Source of the DNA: Nereocystis luetkeana
Lineage: Eukaryota; Sar; Phaeophyceae; Laminariales; Laminariaceae
NCBI GenBank assembly: GCA_031213475.1
Contig: JARUPZ010000003.1
Location: forward strand, 9,264,509-9,328,508
Direction of reading: 5' to 3'
Length of the DNA stretch: 64,000 nucleotides
The translations under genes and the position numbers were made by a program. Below are positions 1-11,719 of the stretch, piece after piece. Under the pieces are notes generated by a model that was not told the DNA's origin, searched no databases, and saw only the letters and a program-made list of their open reading frames with translations. How positions within the stretch are numbered: the stretch's first letter is position 1; every line of letters begins with the position of its first letter.

Positions 1-1560
1 GGGGACGCAGTCATACATGCCGGCACAATCAGCAGTCATGTGCATGCTGCTACCACTGTCGTTGATCCATGCCTCGCGATCTTTGTTAGTGCGAGAAAAA
101 TAGGATTGTCCCGTTAATCCATACCTGGTATTTACCAGACGGCACCAAGCACGCCATAAATTGTTGGGGGTGCTGGTGTCAACCGGAGGGAGAAGACGAG
201 TACGTCGGTACCGTGGTGGACGTAGAGGTAGACGAACCAGCAGAAGTCGGTGGCGGAGGTGGCGGTGCGACGATTGCAGTATTGCCCTGCCCAACAGTAC
301 TCTTGGGATTTGGGGTGATAATAGCCGTGCACTCGGTGTGTCGTCCGGGTTGATTACACCTATAACAAATCACCTGAGGCCGGGATTGTGGGAAGAAGAC
401 CCCGTTGCTCCCTTTAAACGGCTGCCGCTCGGCTCAAGGCTGATGCTCTCTCTGGAGTGCCCCTCCCTCCGCGGGCACCACCGCGGCCACCCCTATTCCG
501 ATTGCTTCGGCGGCTGCCACCATACCTTGGCCGCCACAACCCTGAGCGCCGGCGAACAAGGCATTCTGGCGCCTCGCCGGCTTTTCAACTTGCATTTCGG
601 CTAAGCGGTCCCGAAGGATTTCCTCAAGCTCGTTGCGGGGGAGGTCGCGACGCCTGAGCAAAGCACAACATTCTGTGTCGTAGTCGTCAGTTAGATGGCG
701 TACGAAATGACGGCGGAGCACAACCTCGGTTTTGTGGACATCGAAGCACGCCAGCATATTCCCGGCATCGTCTACGCGATCGCACCATACCAACGGATCT
801 TCCGCTTTTTGCATGTGGAGGTTCTCAAATTTGCGAGTCACAAATCTCGTTGGGCAACCCCTCTTCGGCTCAAACCAATCCTCGACGACTTTCCAGCCGC
901 CACCCGGCGACCCTGCCTGGAAGATCTTATAGGCCAGCGGAGCGAAACCTACTCCTTCGACCAAAATAGCCCAAGCGCGTGTCGCATCGTCTATCTCGCG
1001 GGTGGAATGTCGTTGCCGCAGCTCGCTGGGCATGACTCTATCGTCCCCGACGAGGATTGGGTCAATTCGCGGCGCAATTGCTTCTCGGCAACCAAACATA
1101 TATAGGTGCAACACAATCTTAACCCCTTTAGAACCGCGGTCCCGTTTAGGGACAAAACTACTTGAAATTTGACTGGTTTGTCCCCAGAACGGGACGGCGG
1201 TTCTAAAAGGGTTAATATTATTTCGCTACATCGGCTACTGTGGTGCTTCCCCGAGAAACTTCGGCACCTTTCGCCGGCTGGATATGCACCTGATCGAACT
1301 TCAGGCGGTGGCGGACTCGATCGCTGTCCCCTGCTGCGGGCATCCTCGCTTGCCCCTTGCAGCGCCGCCAGCTTCGCGGCCTGCTCCGTCACCTGCGCGG
1401 ATGAGCATCCATCGCGGTAGCCTAATCGACCAGTTGGAGCCTTTGAGCTGCAACCTGCTTCGTGAGCTCGTCGACCTTGCGCATCAGCGCTTTCTGGGAC
1501 TCAGCCATCTGATGAACAGCCCTATCGTTCGCCTCGGTCAATCCTTCCGAGCGCGACCGT
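1..1560 (-). pseudogene. Decayed Ty1/copia-type gag-protease region, truncated by the window edge
   Basis: On the minus strand, the open frame 1114-434 reads like a copia Gag core: it contains EDPLVWCDRVDDAGNMLA and then a charged stretch with NELEEILRDRLAEM. After one in-frame TGA the same frame continues to a zinc-knuckle-like CYRCNQPGRHTEC (near 360-320), whose His is one residue away from the usual CX2CX4HX4C place. Near 75-1, in another frame, is WINDSGSSMHMTADC, the active-site neighbourhood of a copia retropepsin (DSG with a following HMT). Upstream Gag-like coiled-coil sequence (about 1560-1260, e.g. MAESQKALMRKVDELTKQVA) has stops and a frame change. The coding region is also interrupted at 1119-1215 by a family B element. 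Stops, frame changes and the insertion indicate a dead copy. Integrase and reverse transcriptase would lie left of the window. LTRs were not identified. Confidence 0.75.
1119..1215. mobile_element. Family B MITE copy 1 (piggyBac-like ends), inside copia remnant
   Basis: Inverted repeat of about 36 bp per arm: CCCCTTTAGAACCGCGGTCC at the left and its complement at the right, flanked on both sides by TTAA. TTAA target sites and CCC-starting ends are the hallmark of the piggyBac superfamily. There is no coding capacity, so the element would have needed a transposase from elsewhere. Confidence 0.75.
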
Positions 1561-4500
1561 TCCTCCTAGATATATCCAACCGGATATTACCAGCTGATCA
1601 GCACGCTAGCGCGTTCCTGATTCCACGGTATGGACAGATAGACAAGCCGGAATCCTTCCCTCAGAAGGTACGTCGGAGGTGGGGGGACTCCTTCTAGATA
1701 AATATATTAGAACGAAATCAAGCAGTTCGAGGAGTGCGCCGGTGTGCAAGCACGACGACATGATATAACACTCACCAGGTATCTCGATACTTTTGTATGT
1801 AACGCCAATTGGCAAATGCCTACCAATATGTGCAACTCCCTGCAACGTAAAGTAAAGCACTGCTGCTGCCCTACGAGTACAACTAACAACTGATTTTACC
1901 ACCGGCTCCCCGCTCTCTCCTTCTACTCCCGACACTTGCGTGGGTATCCTCTCTCTCATGGTATATGTATTACCTGTACTGCTCGTAGAAGAGTCTGGCT
2001 TTGTCCAGTGCGGTATAAAAGTTCCACTCGTTGTTGTACGTCGTCTTCGCGTGTGCGGTAGAGACCGACTTTGCTTCTTCCCCTTGTTGGTTAGAAATGC
2101 AATATATGATATGTATGAGTCCGATTCACCAAAGGGATTACGGACTTGCAAATCCAACGCGCATGTACATGGAAGTTGCGTGCGTTCCATGACGCGCCTG
2201 CGGGTGGCAGGGGAAGGAGCGCAGTCGGTCTCCGCCGCACCCCTGAAGACAGGGGGAAGGGGTAAACTACTACTGTAGCCTAGTCAGTCAGCGCGAACTA
2301 AGTAGCCTATTAATAGTAGGTCAGCCTACCCCTTCTTACCAACAAGACCGCGATATGTGGGGTGCGAGGTCTAGCGCCCGTTGACGACGGCTAGCTGAGT
2401 AGCCTATAATAGTAGGTTATCTCTTCTAACCAAATCTGCGGGGCGGGGTCTAGCTCTTGTCGACGACGGCTCTGCCCGAGGAGGGCTGTGGGGCTTCATC
2501 GGTGGCGCTGCCAGAGCGCGATGGCACTGCCAAAGCGCCTCCCAGCATTCGGGCCACGTCGCCCACGACTTTTAGGTGGTTTTCTCATCATAGTCGTGTA
2601 AGCATCGGCTAGCTGGTGCTGCAGATGTTCTCTTGCTCGTGCGCCGAGGTCTTCCCTACCCAGTTTGGAGTTTGGCATTTTCTGCGTGCCAACTCTGTAC
2701 CGCGTGCTTTCTGAGGCTGCCTGAGCAACTCCCCGTCAGGGAGCCGCGCGCGTGCTGACCCTCTCCCCGACCGTGGCTCGACTTGAACGAACGTGTTCTT
2801 GTCTAACTCCTGCCCCGGCGTTTAGCCTCAACACTGGCCCGTCGACCGCTCTCTCGGTCCTGCATTGGTGTGCACGTGTTTATATGTGCGCTGGTGGGGT
2901 GACGTTCCTGGTTCTGGCGCGTGGAAACTGAACTGACTGCTTCCTGTGGGTTTTGTTCTGTACCGAGAGGATAGACGGCCCTTTGGAAATGAACCTGCGG
3001 CGTTATCGTTACTGACGGATGGAGCGGAAGCGGGGTATGTGGCCCTCTACTCCTGCAAGTATGTGACCCTTCTGCGGAATCGTTACTGACGACTGACGCG
3101 GAGGTGGGTTATCTGGCCCTCTGCTCCTGCTGGTGTGCATACTAATGTGAACCCTAGCCTTCGGCGAGAACGGCACAGCCGCGACTGTTTTTTTCAAGTC
3201 CGAAGAGAGATTCTAGCCCTCTGTTCACATCATGCCTGCTGTACTGAATCCTCTGCGACCTCTGTCAGCGATGGGTAGAGCTGTACACCTGTAGAGCGCT
3301 ACAATACCTCTTGGACCTGTTTGATGCACGCAGGGTATGGTAACTGGTCGCAATGTCGATACACCGGGTAGAGTCGCTAAAATATGGAGAGTACGTACCG
3401 TTATAATACTTATCTAATCGTCTGTAGCAGCAGTGCCGGGCACTACGGCGGTGATGCTTGCGTGTTGTACAACACTACTACAGCACTAGTCGGACGCGAT
3501 GAGTGCAGCAATGGAAATAAACGGGTGGACACATACTGTCTGAGCCAGATCTCGGCAACACTTTCGATGCCTTTATTGTGCCATCCTGCTGGGTGCGTCC
3601 GCTTCTTACCGTGCATACTTACACACCAGGGACCGTTGGCTTGTTAGTGATTGACCAAATTGTTTTACGCACATGTAGTATAGCAGCGGCAGTAGTACAT
3701 GTTGTATGCTGGCTGTAGAGCCAGTAGCAAACATCCTCCTAGTGATGTCGTCCTATCCATTGTGACCTTGTTTTTATTGGGACAGGAGGTGGCACCTACA
3801 ATACCGGGCATGTCTTCCAGATCAAGGGACCAGGAGAGGAAACATGGGAGTCGGTATGCAACGAACTGATAACGCACTTCGGCAAGGGAGGGTACCGACT
3901 GCTGCGCAACAGTCGTACGCGGGTAAGAACGTACTTACTGCCCATTTCGTGTGCCCGAAGACGGAAAATAAATACTTCACTCTATTTTCATTGTTGCTTG
4001 TGCTGCGCTACCCACTACCTGGTAGACTTGACTGGCGCAAGACAACCAACAGCATCTGCGAGCGGTTTCGATTCTCGTCAGCAATTCTCATTCATCCAAG
4101 AATTATATTTTCAGCGTAATGAGAGTTTCATGTGCTCTTAGACATATTCTACATGGCGTGAGGTTCGCTCCGGAGAATGCTGACGAGATTCGGCGGTGCT
4201 TCGCGCCCAACAGTAGTCTATATTGTGTTGGTTATGTAGCGCAAGATACCCAACGCCTCCCACGGTGTGGTCACCTCGTATATAGTGTTGTGAAAACCAT
4301 GCTCTTGTCCCAAGCATACCGCATCTACGTTGGCTGATACGGCGATGCATATATATATATCTAGAGTACACGTGTACCGGGCATACCGCAGTAGCCAAAA
4401 ATTGTTCTGGGTTGGTGCCGGACCAGAGCAAGCATAGCACAGTTGGTGCCGACATCTATTCAAAGTACCAGACACTGGTACGTGTCACGCAACCTGCAGG

Positions 4501-4915
4501 AAGCCGAATTCCGGTCCCCGTGTCGTTTTTTTGCCTTATTTAATGCAATCTCGCCGGCAGCTACCGAAAAAGAAGGGGGATAACTCGCCTGGACTTGCTC
4601 GACACTCGAGCATCCGCGTGGAATGCGAAAGTTTCGGGCCACCCAGAGAGACCGTCAAGGCTGAAAACGCCAGTGGCCGCCGTATACGATCGTCGAAGAA
4701 GGTGATCTGCAGCCTGAAATTCTAGTGCCGATTCGGCTGGACCCCCCCCCCCCCGTGTTAGAGGAGGCGAAGTAATGCGACGTAGAGGAGTTTGGTTCTC
4801 TCCTGTAGATAATCGCGAGAAACAATATTAGCAAAAACAAAAAGTATGCAGAGCATGGAAAAAACGTACCGAGCGCCTAAAGGTTGGAGATGTCTCTGTC
4901 AGGAGTAGGAACGGT
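1561..4915. other. Intergenic stretch without a recognised gene
   Basis: Short open frames on both strands, none with recognisable motifs or splice structure. It may hold remaining 5' sequence of the copia element (untested). A short direct duplication is listed separately at 3005-3150. A 14-base C run lies at 4741-4754. Confidence 0.5.
3005..3150. repeat. Diverged tandem duplication, period about 74 bp
   Basis: Two copies start with ATCGTTACTGACG at 3005 and 3079. Each continues through a GGCCCTCT..CTCCTGC segment, with substitutions between copies. Confidence 0.6.
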
Positions 4916-4990
4916 GCTCCGTCTCGAACGGGATGCGTGGTCAATGGTGAACTGGGTAAGGCAAGCAACATATGAGCGCCCCGCCCCCCT
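4916..4990 (+). repeat. Family C poly(C)-tailed repeat, diverged copy
   Basis: Begins GCTCCGTCTCGAACGGGATG, continues GGTCAATGGT and AAGGCAAGCAACA, and ends in GAGCGCCCC followed by C-rich sequence. It matches the copies at 17678 and 58975. Confidence 0.6.
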
Positions 4991-5029
4991 AGAGGAAGGG
5001 CACAACGTTGACTACTGAAGTGTAGGCGC

Positions 5030-5338
5030 ATGCTACAGTATGGGTAGCGCCTGCTTTTTCCGAGGCGTCTCCGCTTGCGGACTTCTACTCCTGTTTCAAC
5101 TTGTACAGCGTATCATATGTGTATGATACTTTCGCGTGCTGATCTCACATACTTTTTATTTTTTGTCTGAGGGGTACGATTAGTTTCAGTTATAATGTGT
5201 GCTATTTACGTTCGTGTGTTTTTTCCTCCTGACGTAATAATTCACTCCAGAGTTATTGGAGCCTGGCCTGTCACCACGGACTGCATTTTATTGTGGCGAT
5301 AGGTTATTGTAAGAACATCAACAGCAACAACAACAACC
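5030..5338 (+). repeat. Possible diverged third copy of family D (CAA-tailed repeat)
   Basis: The right part shows CACCACGGACT, then GTTATTGTAAGAACA, then an imperfect CAA-repeat tail at 5309-5338, the same order as the 3' ends of the near-identical copies at 12835 and 46703. Further left only short matches remain, so the left limit is approximate. Confidence 0.4.
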
Positions 5339-5470
5339 TACTTCGAGGGAAAATGCAAACTTAGTCCATGCGCAATTCCATGGGCTACATAGGTATCTAA
5401 CGAATGGTTGTATAACACGTGATGGGTTCAAACTATATCGGGTAGAAAGTTCGAGAGTTGAGGAGCTCCG

Positions 5471-5824
5471 TCAGTGATTAATGTTCGGGCCCGCAAGTGC
5501 AACGTCTACCGTAGCGCGGGCCCGTAGGGTCTCATCATTGATTGCGGCATATCGCATCGTCTCGTCTATGGCAGCTTGGTTTTCACACGTCTCTTCGTGC
5601 CTCGCATCGACTGTTGGGTGTTTTTGCAGGTTGGCTGCGGTTTCAGGCTCAACATCAATTGGAACAAGTCGGGCACGGGCCCGACTATCGGCAAGGTGCG
5701 TCAAGCGGTGCATATGCGTCGGTACGAGTGCGCGAGGGTTGACGACATTAGTGTGTCGAACAGGCCGCCCGTATTTGCGGTCGACGGCAGGTCCTATTGG
5801 CTGTTTTGCGTAGCTTTCGTCCAT
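5471..5824 (-). CDS. Hypothetical 117-codon open frame
   Basis: Open from an ATG at 5824 to a stop at 5471. The predicted protein is hydrophilic, with an Arg/Ala-rich middle and an acidic second half (e.g. ARHEETCENQAAIDETMRYA). I recognise no domain. The composition looks more protein-like than the overlapping plus-strand frames, but the frame is short and lies among repeat remnants. It could be a fragment of a mobile-element protein or chance. Confidence 0.25.
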   Translation of the reverse strand: MDESYAKQPIGPAVDRKYGRPVRHTNVVNPRALVPTHMHRLTHLADSRARARLVPIDVEPETAANLQKHPTVDARHEETCENQAAIDETMRYAAINDETLRARATVDVALAGPNINH

Positions 5825-6069
5825 GTTGACCGGAGTTTATCACCCTGAACTTCGGCGATAAGTTGAAACGTTCCTCCCGCTCGTTGTGCAGCGTCAACGA
5901 GCTCCTGACTTTTTGTGACCAAGCAGCTGAAGATCGGCTTGAGAACTATTCAAAGTCTGTTGTGCTGCTACTTGCTGCGTAGCTGTTCTGTGACAATGTG
6001 TTGCATCTCTCATGATACTTTTATCGCCGCATAGAAAAAACTTGTGACATTTGTTTTTTAATCTTCCAG

Positions 6070-6399
6070 GTGTGTCTGGTCCACAATCACGACCCTCCTG
6101 CGGAGGGACCAGGGCTCATGAGTTACGAGGATGTGAAGGCTTCGGAAGGCGCGATTCGGGATCTGTGCAAGACCAACCTGACCACTGTCAAAATCTGCCG
6201 TTTCCTGGAGCGAGATAACCTCGCCCTTGGCCCTGTTGGGAGGATGCAGGCGAGAGTGGAAGTTATTGTTAATGTGTACCCATCATCGCTGTGCTTGATT
6301 GACTCGGTGGGCCCATTCCGTCACCGCTATGTCCTGGTAGGCTTAACCCTAATACGCTTTTCGTTCGAGGGCGACAGATACAGCAACCCTTACACGTAA
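6070..6399 (+). CDS. Possible exon with a MULE/FAR1-like HNH motif
   Basis: A pyrimidine-rich tract and CAG acceptor end at 6069. The following frame begins with VCLVHNHDPP and runs on as DVKASEGAIRDLCKTNLTTVKICRFLERDN before its similarity fades near 6256; the frame stays open to 6399. A Cys followed by HNH and then a short helical segment with this kind of I..L......ICRFL pattern occurs in the N-terminal zinc-binding region of Mutator-like transposases and FAR1-family proteins. No transposase catalytic core or SWIM finger was found downstream. Best read as a fragment or isolated exon of a MULE-derived gene. The family assignment rests on one motif and is tentative. Confidence 0.35.
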   Translation: MCLVHNHDPPAEGPGLMSYEDVKASEGAIRDLCKTNLTTVKICRFLERDNLALGPVGRMQARVEVIVNVYPSSLCLIDSVGPFRHRYVLVGLTLIRFSFEGDRYSNPYT

Positions 6400-6637
6400 A
6401 AAAACAGGCATAGTGTAAGGATGCTGTTGTTGGCACGGCGTTGCATGCTTCGCCAAGATGTTCCTCGTTATGGGCCTGTCGTTGCCAGTATACGTGCGAG
6501 TGCTGACGTCAGCTGGTGGGCATATCCAGTCCATGTTTCACCGGAACGTGCACACGTTACCGCTGTGATGCCAGATGGTGCAGTCATGTCTACGACGTGG
6601 TCCGGCCGCGACAAAATGTTTGATAGTACACTATCAA

Positions 6638-7457
6638 GACCTATGCCAATGGAAAAGAGAAGTCCAAGAGTTTTTTTTCAAACATATTGCTTTAAAAAAA
6701 CAGCCAAAAAATTCCTCGTACCGCCGCTGTCGGAACAAAAAGAAAAAATGTTTGATTTTTTTAAGTATTTTTTCCCAACGGCTGGAGGCGGCGCAATTTG
6801 TTTTTTTCTGGTTGCAAATTGTCAACACCCTGATAGAAACAAGCTCGTGCGACGATCGACGCCCGATCTCAACATAGACGCAGCCCACGGCCAACTCTCT
6901 CGGTCTCCGGCAAGGCCAACGAATGTAGATGACGACCTCGAAGATATCAGGTGGATCCATGGTCTAGGGGGCGAGAGCTTGCCGGCGGCGTCCTACGGTA
7001 TCCTCCCCAACCTGAAAAAAGGTCTATTTTTTGCCATCCGAGACGGATGGAGAAGTTGTGTCTTCTCTATTTTGCACACCAGCGGCCATTTGTTTTTTGT
7101 CATACGCCCGCAACATGACAGCGGCCATGGTGCGAAGACGGTGAGCCTAGGGTGGGTCGGAGCCCCTAACGAGCGCACTCCGTTCAGAATTCATGACGCA
7201 GTCGTTGGTTTTGTCGATCGATGACTGTCAAGGACTCGGAATCTCGCCGCTTCAAACCAAACATCCGCCTGAGTTTTTCTCAAGCCGATGTTGGCCCAAC
7301 ATCGGCCCCAGATTTGCCTTTTTCGGGCTTTTCCAAAAGTTTGGAACTTTTTTTTTTTGTAAACGTGCCCATAGGAAGCGTGTTCTAAAAATTTCTGGAG
7401 TGTATCTTTGCAATTCAAACTATTTATTGATACTTCGCTGTACCATTGGCATAGGTC
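6638..7457. repeat. Diverged long inverted repeat, about 820 bp overall
   Basis: GACCTATGCCAATGG at 6638 recurs as its reverse complement ending at 7457. In each arm it is followed by a GAAGT segment and A/T-rich tracts, for roughly 200 bp per arm with low identity. The interior is about 400 bp and has an open frame without known motifs. Long terminal inverted repeats are typical of Mutator-like elements, and the HNH exon at 6070 lies just outside. No clear target-site duplication was seen. Confidence 0.45.
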
Positions 7458-8011
7458 TAATACCCCCTCAGTGCATTTATCTTCCCGAGAAATATCCCAG
7501 GCCCGTCGGGGTTGGCCCTCTTGGGACATGAGAGGGGAAAGATGACTATAAAAAAGTAACGATTACAGCAACGGCCACTGCGTGATTGGGGGAGGGTACA
7601 AATGGGTGTCGGAGTTACAATGCAATGAAGTCACGAGGCACGGGCGCAACAATATCCTACCCGCACTGCTGGGTGGTCATGCTGCTCGTGGAGGGTTTAT
7701 AACGCCAAAGTGGATATTGCTTTGGTAGCTATCCCAGGGTCCCAGAGAGGATAAGGTTACGCAGGATTTACGTCAAGTGGATTTCCAGCGTTTGCCGAAA
7801 GTGGACCAAGTCGTGGACTGCTGGACAGCCCTCACATGTGTAGGACTTGCTCGTATTGCACCCCGCGCCCGACCTCCTGTTGGGGACTGCACGGATTGTA
7901 GTACACTATATCTCCACCTGAATCCGTGGGTAGGAAACAAACGTCCGCAGGTACTTACGCCGCCAACGGGGTGCGTGCAAACACTTCGATCAATATTCGT
8001 CGAACCGAGCC

Positions 8012-9571
8012 ATGACTGATACCCTGTCGTTTTCACGTGCCTTTGTTTTTACTCGCAATCCGGCACCGCAGGTGGCGAATGCAGTGAGGAGGATCCGAGC
8101 GGAAACGAACGACGCACAAAATGGCAGTGAGGACCGTGTGTCGATCAACCAGGACACCCAGAAAAATATTGAGCCTCCCGCGGAGAGTGCGGTCGGGCAT
8201 TCCTTTGCCATCGGGGGCGCAGAATGGGAGGAGGGGCACAGTGCGAAACGTGTGGTGGCAGCAATCGTGTACGCCGACCTCATGGCCGTGGGGAAGAAGT
8301 TCGCGACCCAAGCGTCCAGTCAGGTGCGCACCTTGGAGGCCGCCGAGAGGATTATATTGGAGCTAAAGGCCGCCTTTGACGTAGCGCTAACGACAGAGCT
8401 GGCCGCCGCCAAGCGTGCAGACGCGAAATCGAAGGTGGTCTCCTCGGGCGCCCTTCCCCCCGCTTCTCGCAAGACTGTCGCTCCAGCAACTGCGCGTGCC
8501 ATCTCAGCAACCGCAAGCGCCCGAGCGTCCGCACCTGCGGGCAAGCGCGGGCGCGGGGTGAGTGGAGGGAGGGCTCTAGGGGGTTGTAGGGGGCGGGGAG
8601 GGCGGGGACGACAGGGAAGGCGGGGCGGGCGGGGCGGGCAAGCGGCGCCCTTGTGTGTTCACGAGGAAATACTCGACAGAGGAAGTGGGAGCCCTGATAA
8701 CGTCGATGGTGCTGAGAAAGGTGCTGATAAGACGGCCGCTTTTACAAGACCTGCTGCGCCAGAATTCAACCACGTTGGCGGAATGAGTGGCGTTGGCGTA
8801 CTTCCTGAAGGACCAGCCGCTGTTGCAGCGTCGTCGCAGAATGTCCCCACTGGAGCCATCGATGTTGCTATCGACGCCGGTCTGAACAACGGGGATGTAA
8901 ACTTGCCTGGGGAGTGCCCGAGCACAGATTCTCGTCAGGCGACAGGGGCAACCGGCTCCGCCTTTCATCCTGGAAGAGTCGGCCGAAGAGACTGCCCCCT
9001 CCCACCATCCGGCCGCTGCAACATTGAGACGATTGCTGGGGTTGGCAGCTGTGGGTCCGACCAGGCGTGGAGTGGCGTTGGAAATGTTGGTAGTGGCCAT
9101 GGCTCCAATCGGGCGTGGGGCGGTGGTGATGGTCATGGAGGCCATGTGGAGGGGATTGGTGGGAGTGTTGGTGTTGGCTTCGATGGCTCCAATCGGGCTG
9201 GGAGTGATGGTGTTGGAGTCGGCCAAGGCTCCATTCAGCTAGGGAGTGGTGGTAGCGTTGGTGACCATGGCTCCGGCCTGGCGCGGAAGGGTTGTGGTGT
9301 TAGCGGATACGGCTCCGATCAGTCAGGGAGGGGTGATAGTGTTGGTGTCTATCGCTTCGGTAACGAGGGTAGTGTTGGAGTTGGCGTAGGCAGTGGCGGT
9401 GTTGGTGTTGGTTCCGACAGCAATCAAGTCGGGAGTGGTGGTGGAGGTGTCTATGACAGAGCGGCTTCGTCAGGCATGACCGTATCTGAAGATATCTGCT
9501 CTCCTCTCCGTTCCAAGGAAGTCGGATCGGCCAAACGACGTAAAAGCTCAAGGGTAGAGGGTAGAGGGTAG
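8012..9571 (+). CDS. Hypothetical Ala/Gly-rich protein, 519 codons
   Basis: The longest intact plus-strand frame outside the two conserved genes, from ATG 8012 to TAG near 9571. Residues 1-150 are mixed and partly helical (e.g. AAERIILELKAAFDVALTTELA). Residues about 150-215 are Ala- and then Arg/Gly-rich (RGRGGRGRQGRRGGRGG), like an RNA-binding RGG tract. Residues about 340-490 are Gly/Ser/Val-rich imperfect repeats encoded by a decayed DNA minisatellite (about 9050-9440, recurring GGCTCC and GGTGTTGG). The C-terminus has a basic KRRKSS, a possible nuclear signal. I recognise no family. The first ATG may be internal if an upstream exon exists. The Gly-rich half may simply reflect an open minisatellite. 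Confidence 0.4.
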   Translation: MTDTLSFSRAFVFTRNPAPQVANAVRRIRAETNDAQNGSEDRVSINQDTQKNIEPPAESAVGHSFAIGGAEWEEGHSAKRVVAAIVYADLMAVGKKFATQASSQVRTLEAAERIILELKAAFDVALTTELAAAKRADAKSKVVSSGALPPASRKTVAPATARAISATASARASAPAGKRGRGVSGGRALGGCRGRGGRGRQGRRGGRGGQAAPLCVHEEILDRGSGSPDNVDGAEKGADKTAAFTRPAAPEFNHVGGMSGVGVLPEGPAAVAASSQNVPTGAIDVAIDAGLNNGDVNLPGECPSTDSRQATGATGSAFHPGRVGRRDCPLPPSGRCNIETIAGVGSCGSDQAWSGVGNVGSGHGSNRAWGGGDGHGGHVEGIGGSVGVGFDGSNRAGSDGVGVGQGSIQLGSGGSVGDHGSGLARKGCGVSGYGSDQSGRGDSVGVYRFGNEGSVGVGVGSGGVGVGSDSNQVGSGGGGVYDRAASSGMTVSEDICSPLRSKEVGSAKRRKSSRVEGRG

Positions 9572-11719
9572 AGGGAAGCGCCTTGGTCTTGTGCGTCAGC
9601 CGCTTTCACGTAACGAATTATAAGCTCATTCGCACAGTTCTATCCCTAGTACGGATCCTGCTAAATCGGAATATTGCGTAGTCGGCAATTGCTGCCATGC
9701 ATTTTGCGGGAGGTTCGCTGTTTACTTTCTCCGTTGTCAGGTGTGAAGTGTGCATACACACATCATAGGCATATATTTCGGCAGCCCCACCAATGCTTAC
9801 TATTTTTTTTACTTCTTTGCTGTTAACTGTACATCGAGAGGGGGCGCTTCGGAACACTTTCCACTCTACTCACTTATGGTGCGCATCACTGTTTGTGCCA
9901 CGATGCGACCACACCATTTAGGTCTAGCTTCGATCGAGGTACGTCGTACGTAGACACCAGGTAGATAGATTTGTGTAGTTGGTATTCCCCATTTAATTTG
10001 AAAGCGATTTTCTTGCAAATATGCACAGAGTGGGGGGTTGCGCAACTGCCTGTGGTTTGCAGGGACGAGGAAGGCCAGCAAATATTAACAGATACCAGGT
10101 ACCAGGTATTAATAGCAAGATTGCAAGGCGACCCACTCGAAGACGAAGAACGAGCACAGACACATACGTAGATGATACGAAGACAGCAGTGCGAACAGAG
10201 AAAAAACGGAAAGGCGAGAAATACGTCGCGGAGAGCTGTTGCTTTGGCCGAAAAATACGCTTGGTTGCCCCTTGGGTCTGTTCGGAGTGGCAGTTCCCAA
10301 CCGAAGTCTTTCCCCAATTAAACCCCAACTCCAACCCTCCCCACCACCCCGATCGTCATTCACGCACGCAAGTACTCGCACGGTGCGCGTTTGTCGAGAC
10401 TAATCAAGTGGCTTGGGTGACGAACGAAACGTGTTACCTATTAATGGGCTTGATGTTACATTGCCGCTGCTTGCTGGTGTGTGTGTTTTCATTTGTATAT
10501 AAATTGTATCTGCGTTCTAGCTTTCAAGTGACTAGGTGTATATACGTACGACCTCAGAGTCTATTGTTTTTGGCCGCTTCCGTACGGTTCTGAAAATATT
10601 GGACAAACAAATTCCTCCATACATGAGCACCTGTCTAATAATAGGGAACAGCAAGGCAACGCATATCGTTGGCCCTGCATTACTGATTTTCCTTTGACTT
10701 CGCGGGTTTCGTATGATTTTCTTGTCCGGTCGATTTTGGACACAAGGTACCACACCTCAGATCATCGATTCCCTCTTGATCTACTCCATTTTTCAAGGCA
10801 GATAAATCCGAGCATAGATCTACGATCGTACTGCTGTAGTACTATCCCAAAAATGGTACCAGGTATGATCTACAGCAGGAGCTGGTCTTGTCGGGTAGGA
10901 CCCATATAATCCGCACGACGACCTACAGCACAGCAGAAGTAAGAAGATGTACGTATGCTTCCTGGGTTGGATACGCACGTACTATGCAGATCCTGCACAA
11001 CCTCTAACTATACGGCAAACGGGGAACTAGGATGATGTGTCCGAGGTGTGCAAGGTGCAAGGTACCCCTCGATCTTCCGTTCTTCCAATTTCCTATGATG
11101 TGCGTGATGTGTGTTTTCATCACCTCCAACAAACGCAAGTGTTTGTTTTTGAAAGAAACAAATCAAGGTACTTCGTACAGGTTGTATGTGCCGGTACTCT
11201 ACATTCAATTCCAATGGTGCACGTACCAGCAGCCACTGGATATTTCATATTTCTCCTTCTATTTAGGTGTATCTTGTGAATAGAGCAAACGCAATGTTGC
11301 CGAGGTATCATAGGCGCACACATCATACCGCCGGGTAAACCGTGAGTTGGTGTGCCGTGGTGTGTGCTTCAAACTGGGCTATGACGGTAAAAAAAACTCA
11401 CACGTAGCCCATAGCTTCGAACACACCGGGTCTTTTAAACTAATTCGCACTGTCAATATACCGCCTCCTAATACTCTGAACTCCCCACCAGTTTCTTTTC
11501 CGTAACAATTCCCTCTCTCGCCCGCAGCGGTACGTAGCTGTGCCTTGCCGGTTGGGTGTTTGATTCATCAAGAGGACGCGGTTGTATCATCTTGAATATC
11601 TAGTCGAACTTTTCTGCGCGTGCTGTTCGGGATTCTCGTGCTCTCGGGATAGTTAAATCGCAAGGAGAAGCCGCCTTGCGTCGCAAGCAAAGACACAACA
11701 GGAGCAGCCAGGAGTCAGG
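9572..11719. other. Region between the 519-codon frame and beta-adaptin; no gene seen
   Basis: Scattered short frames only. The last few hundred bases must contain the 5'UTR and promoter of the beta-adaptin gene. No TATA box or initiator could be assigned with confidence. An upstream noncoding exon cannot be excluded. Confidence 0.5.
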
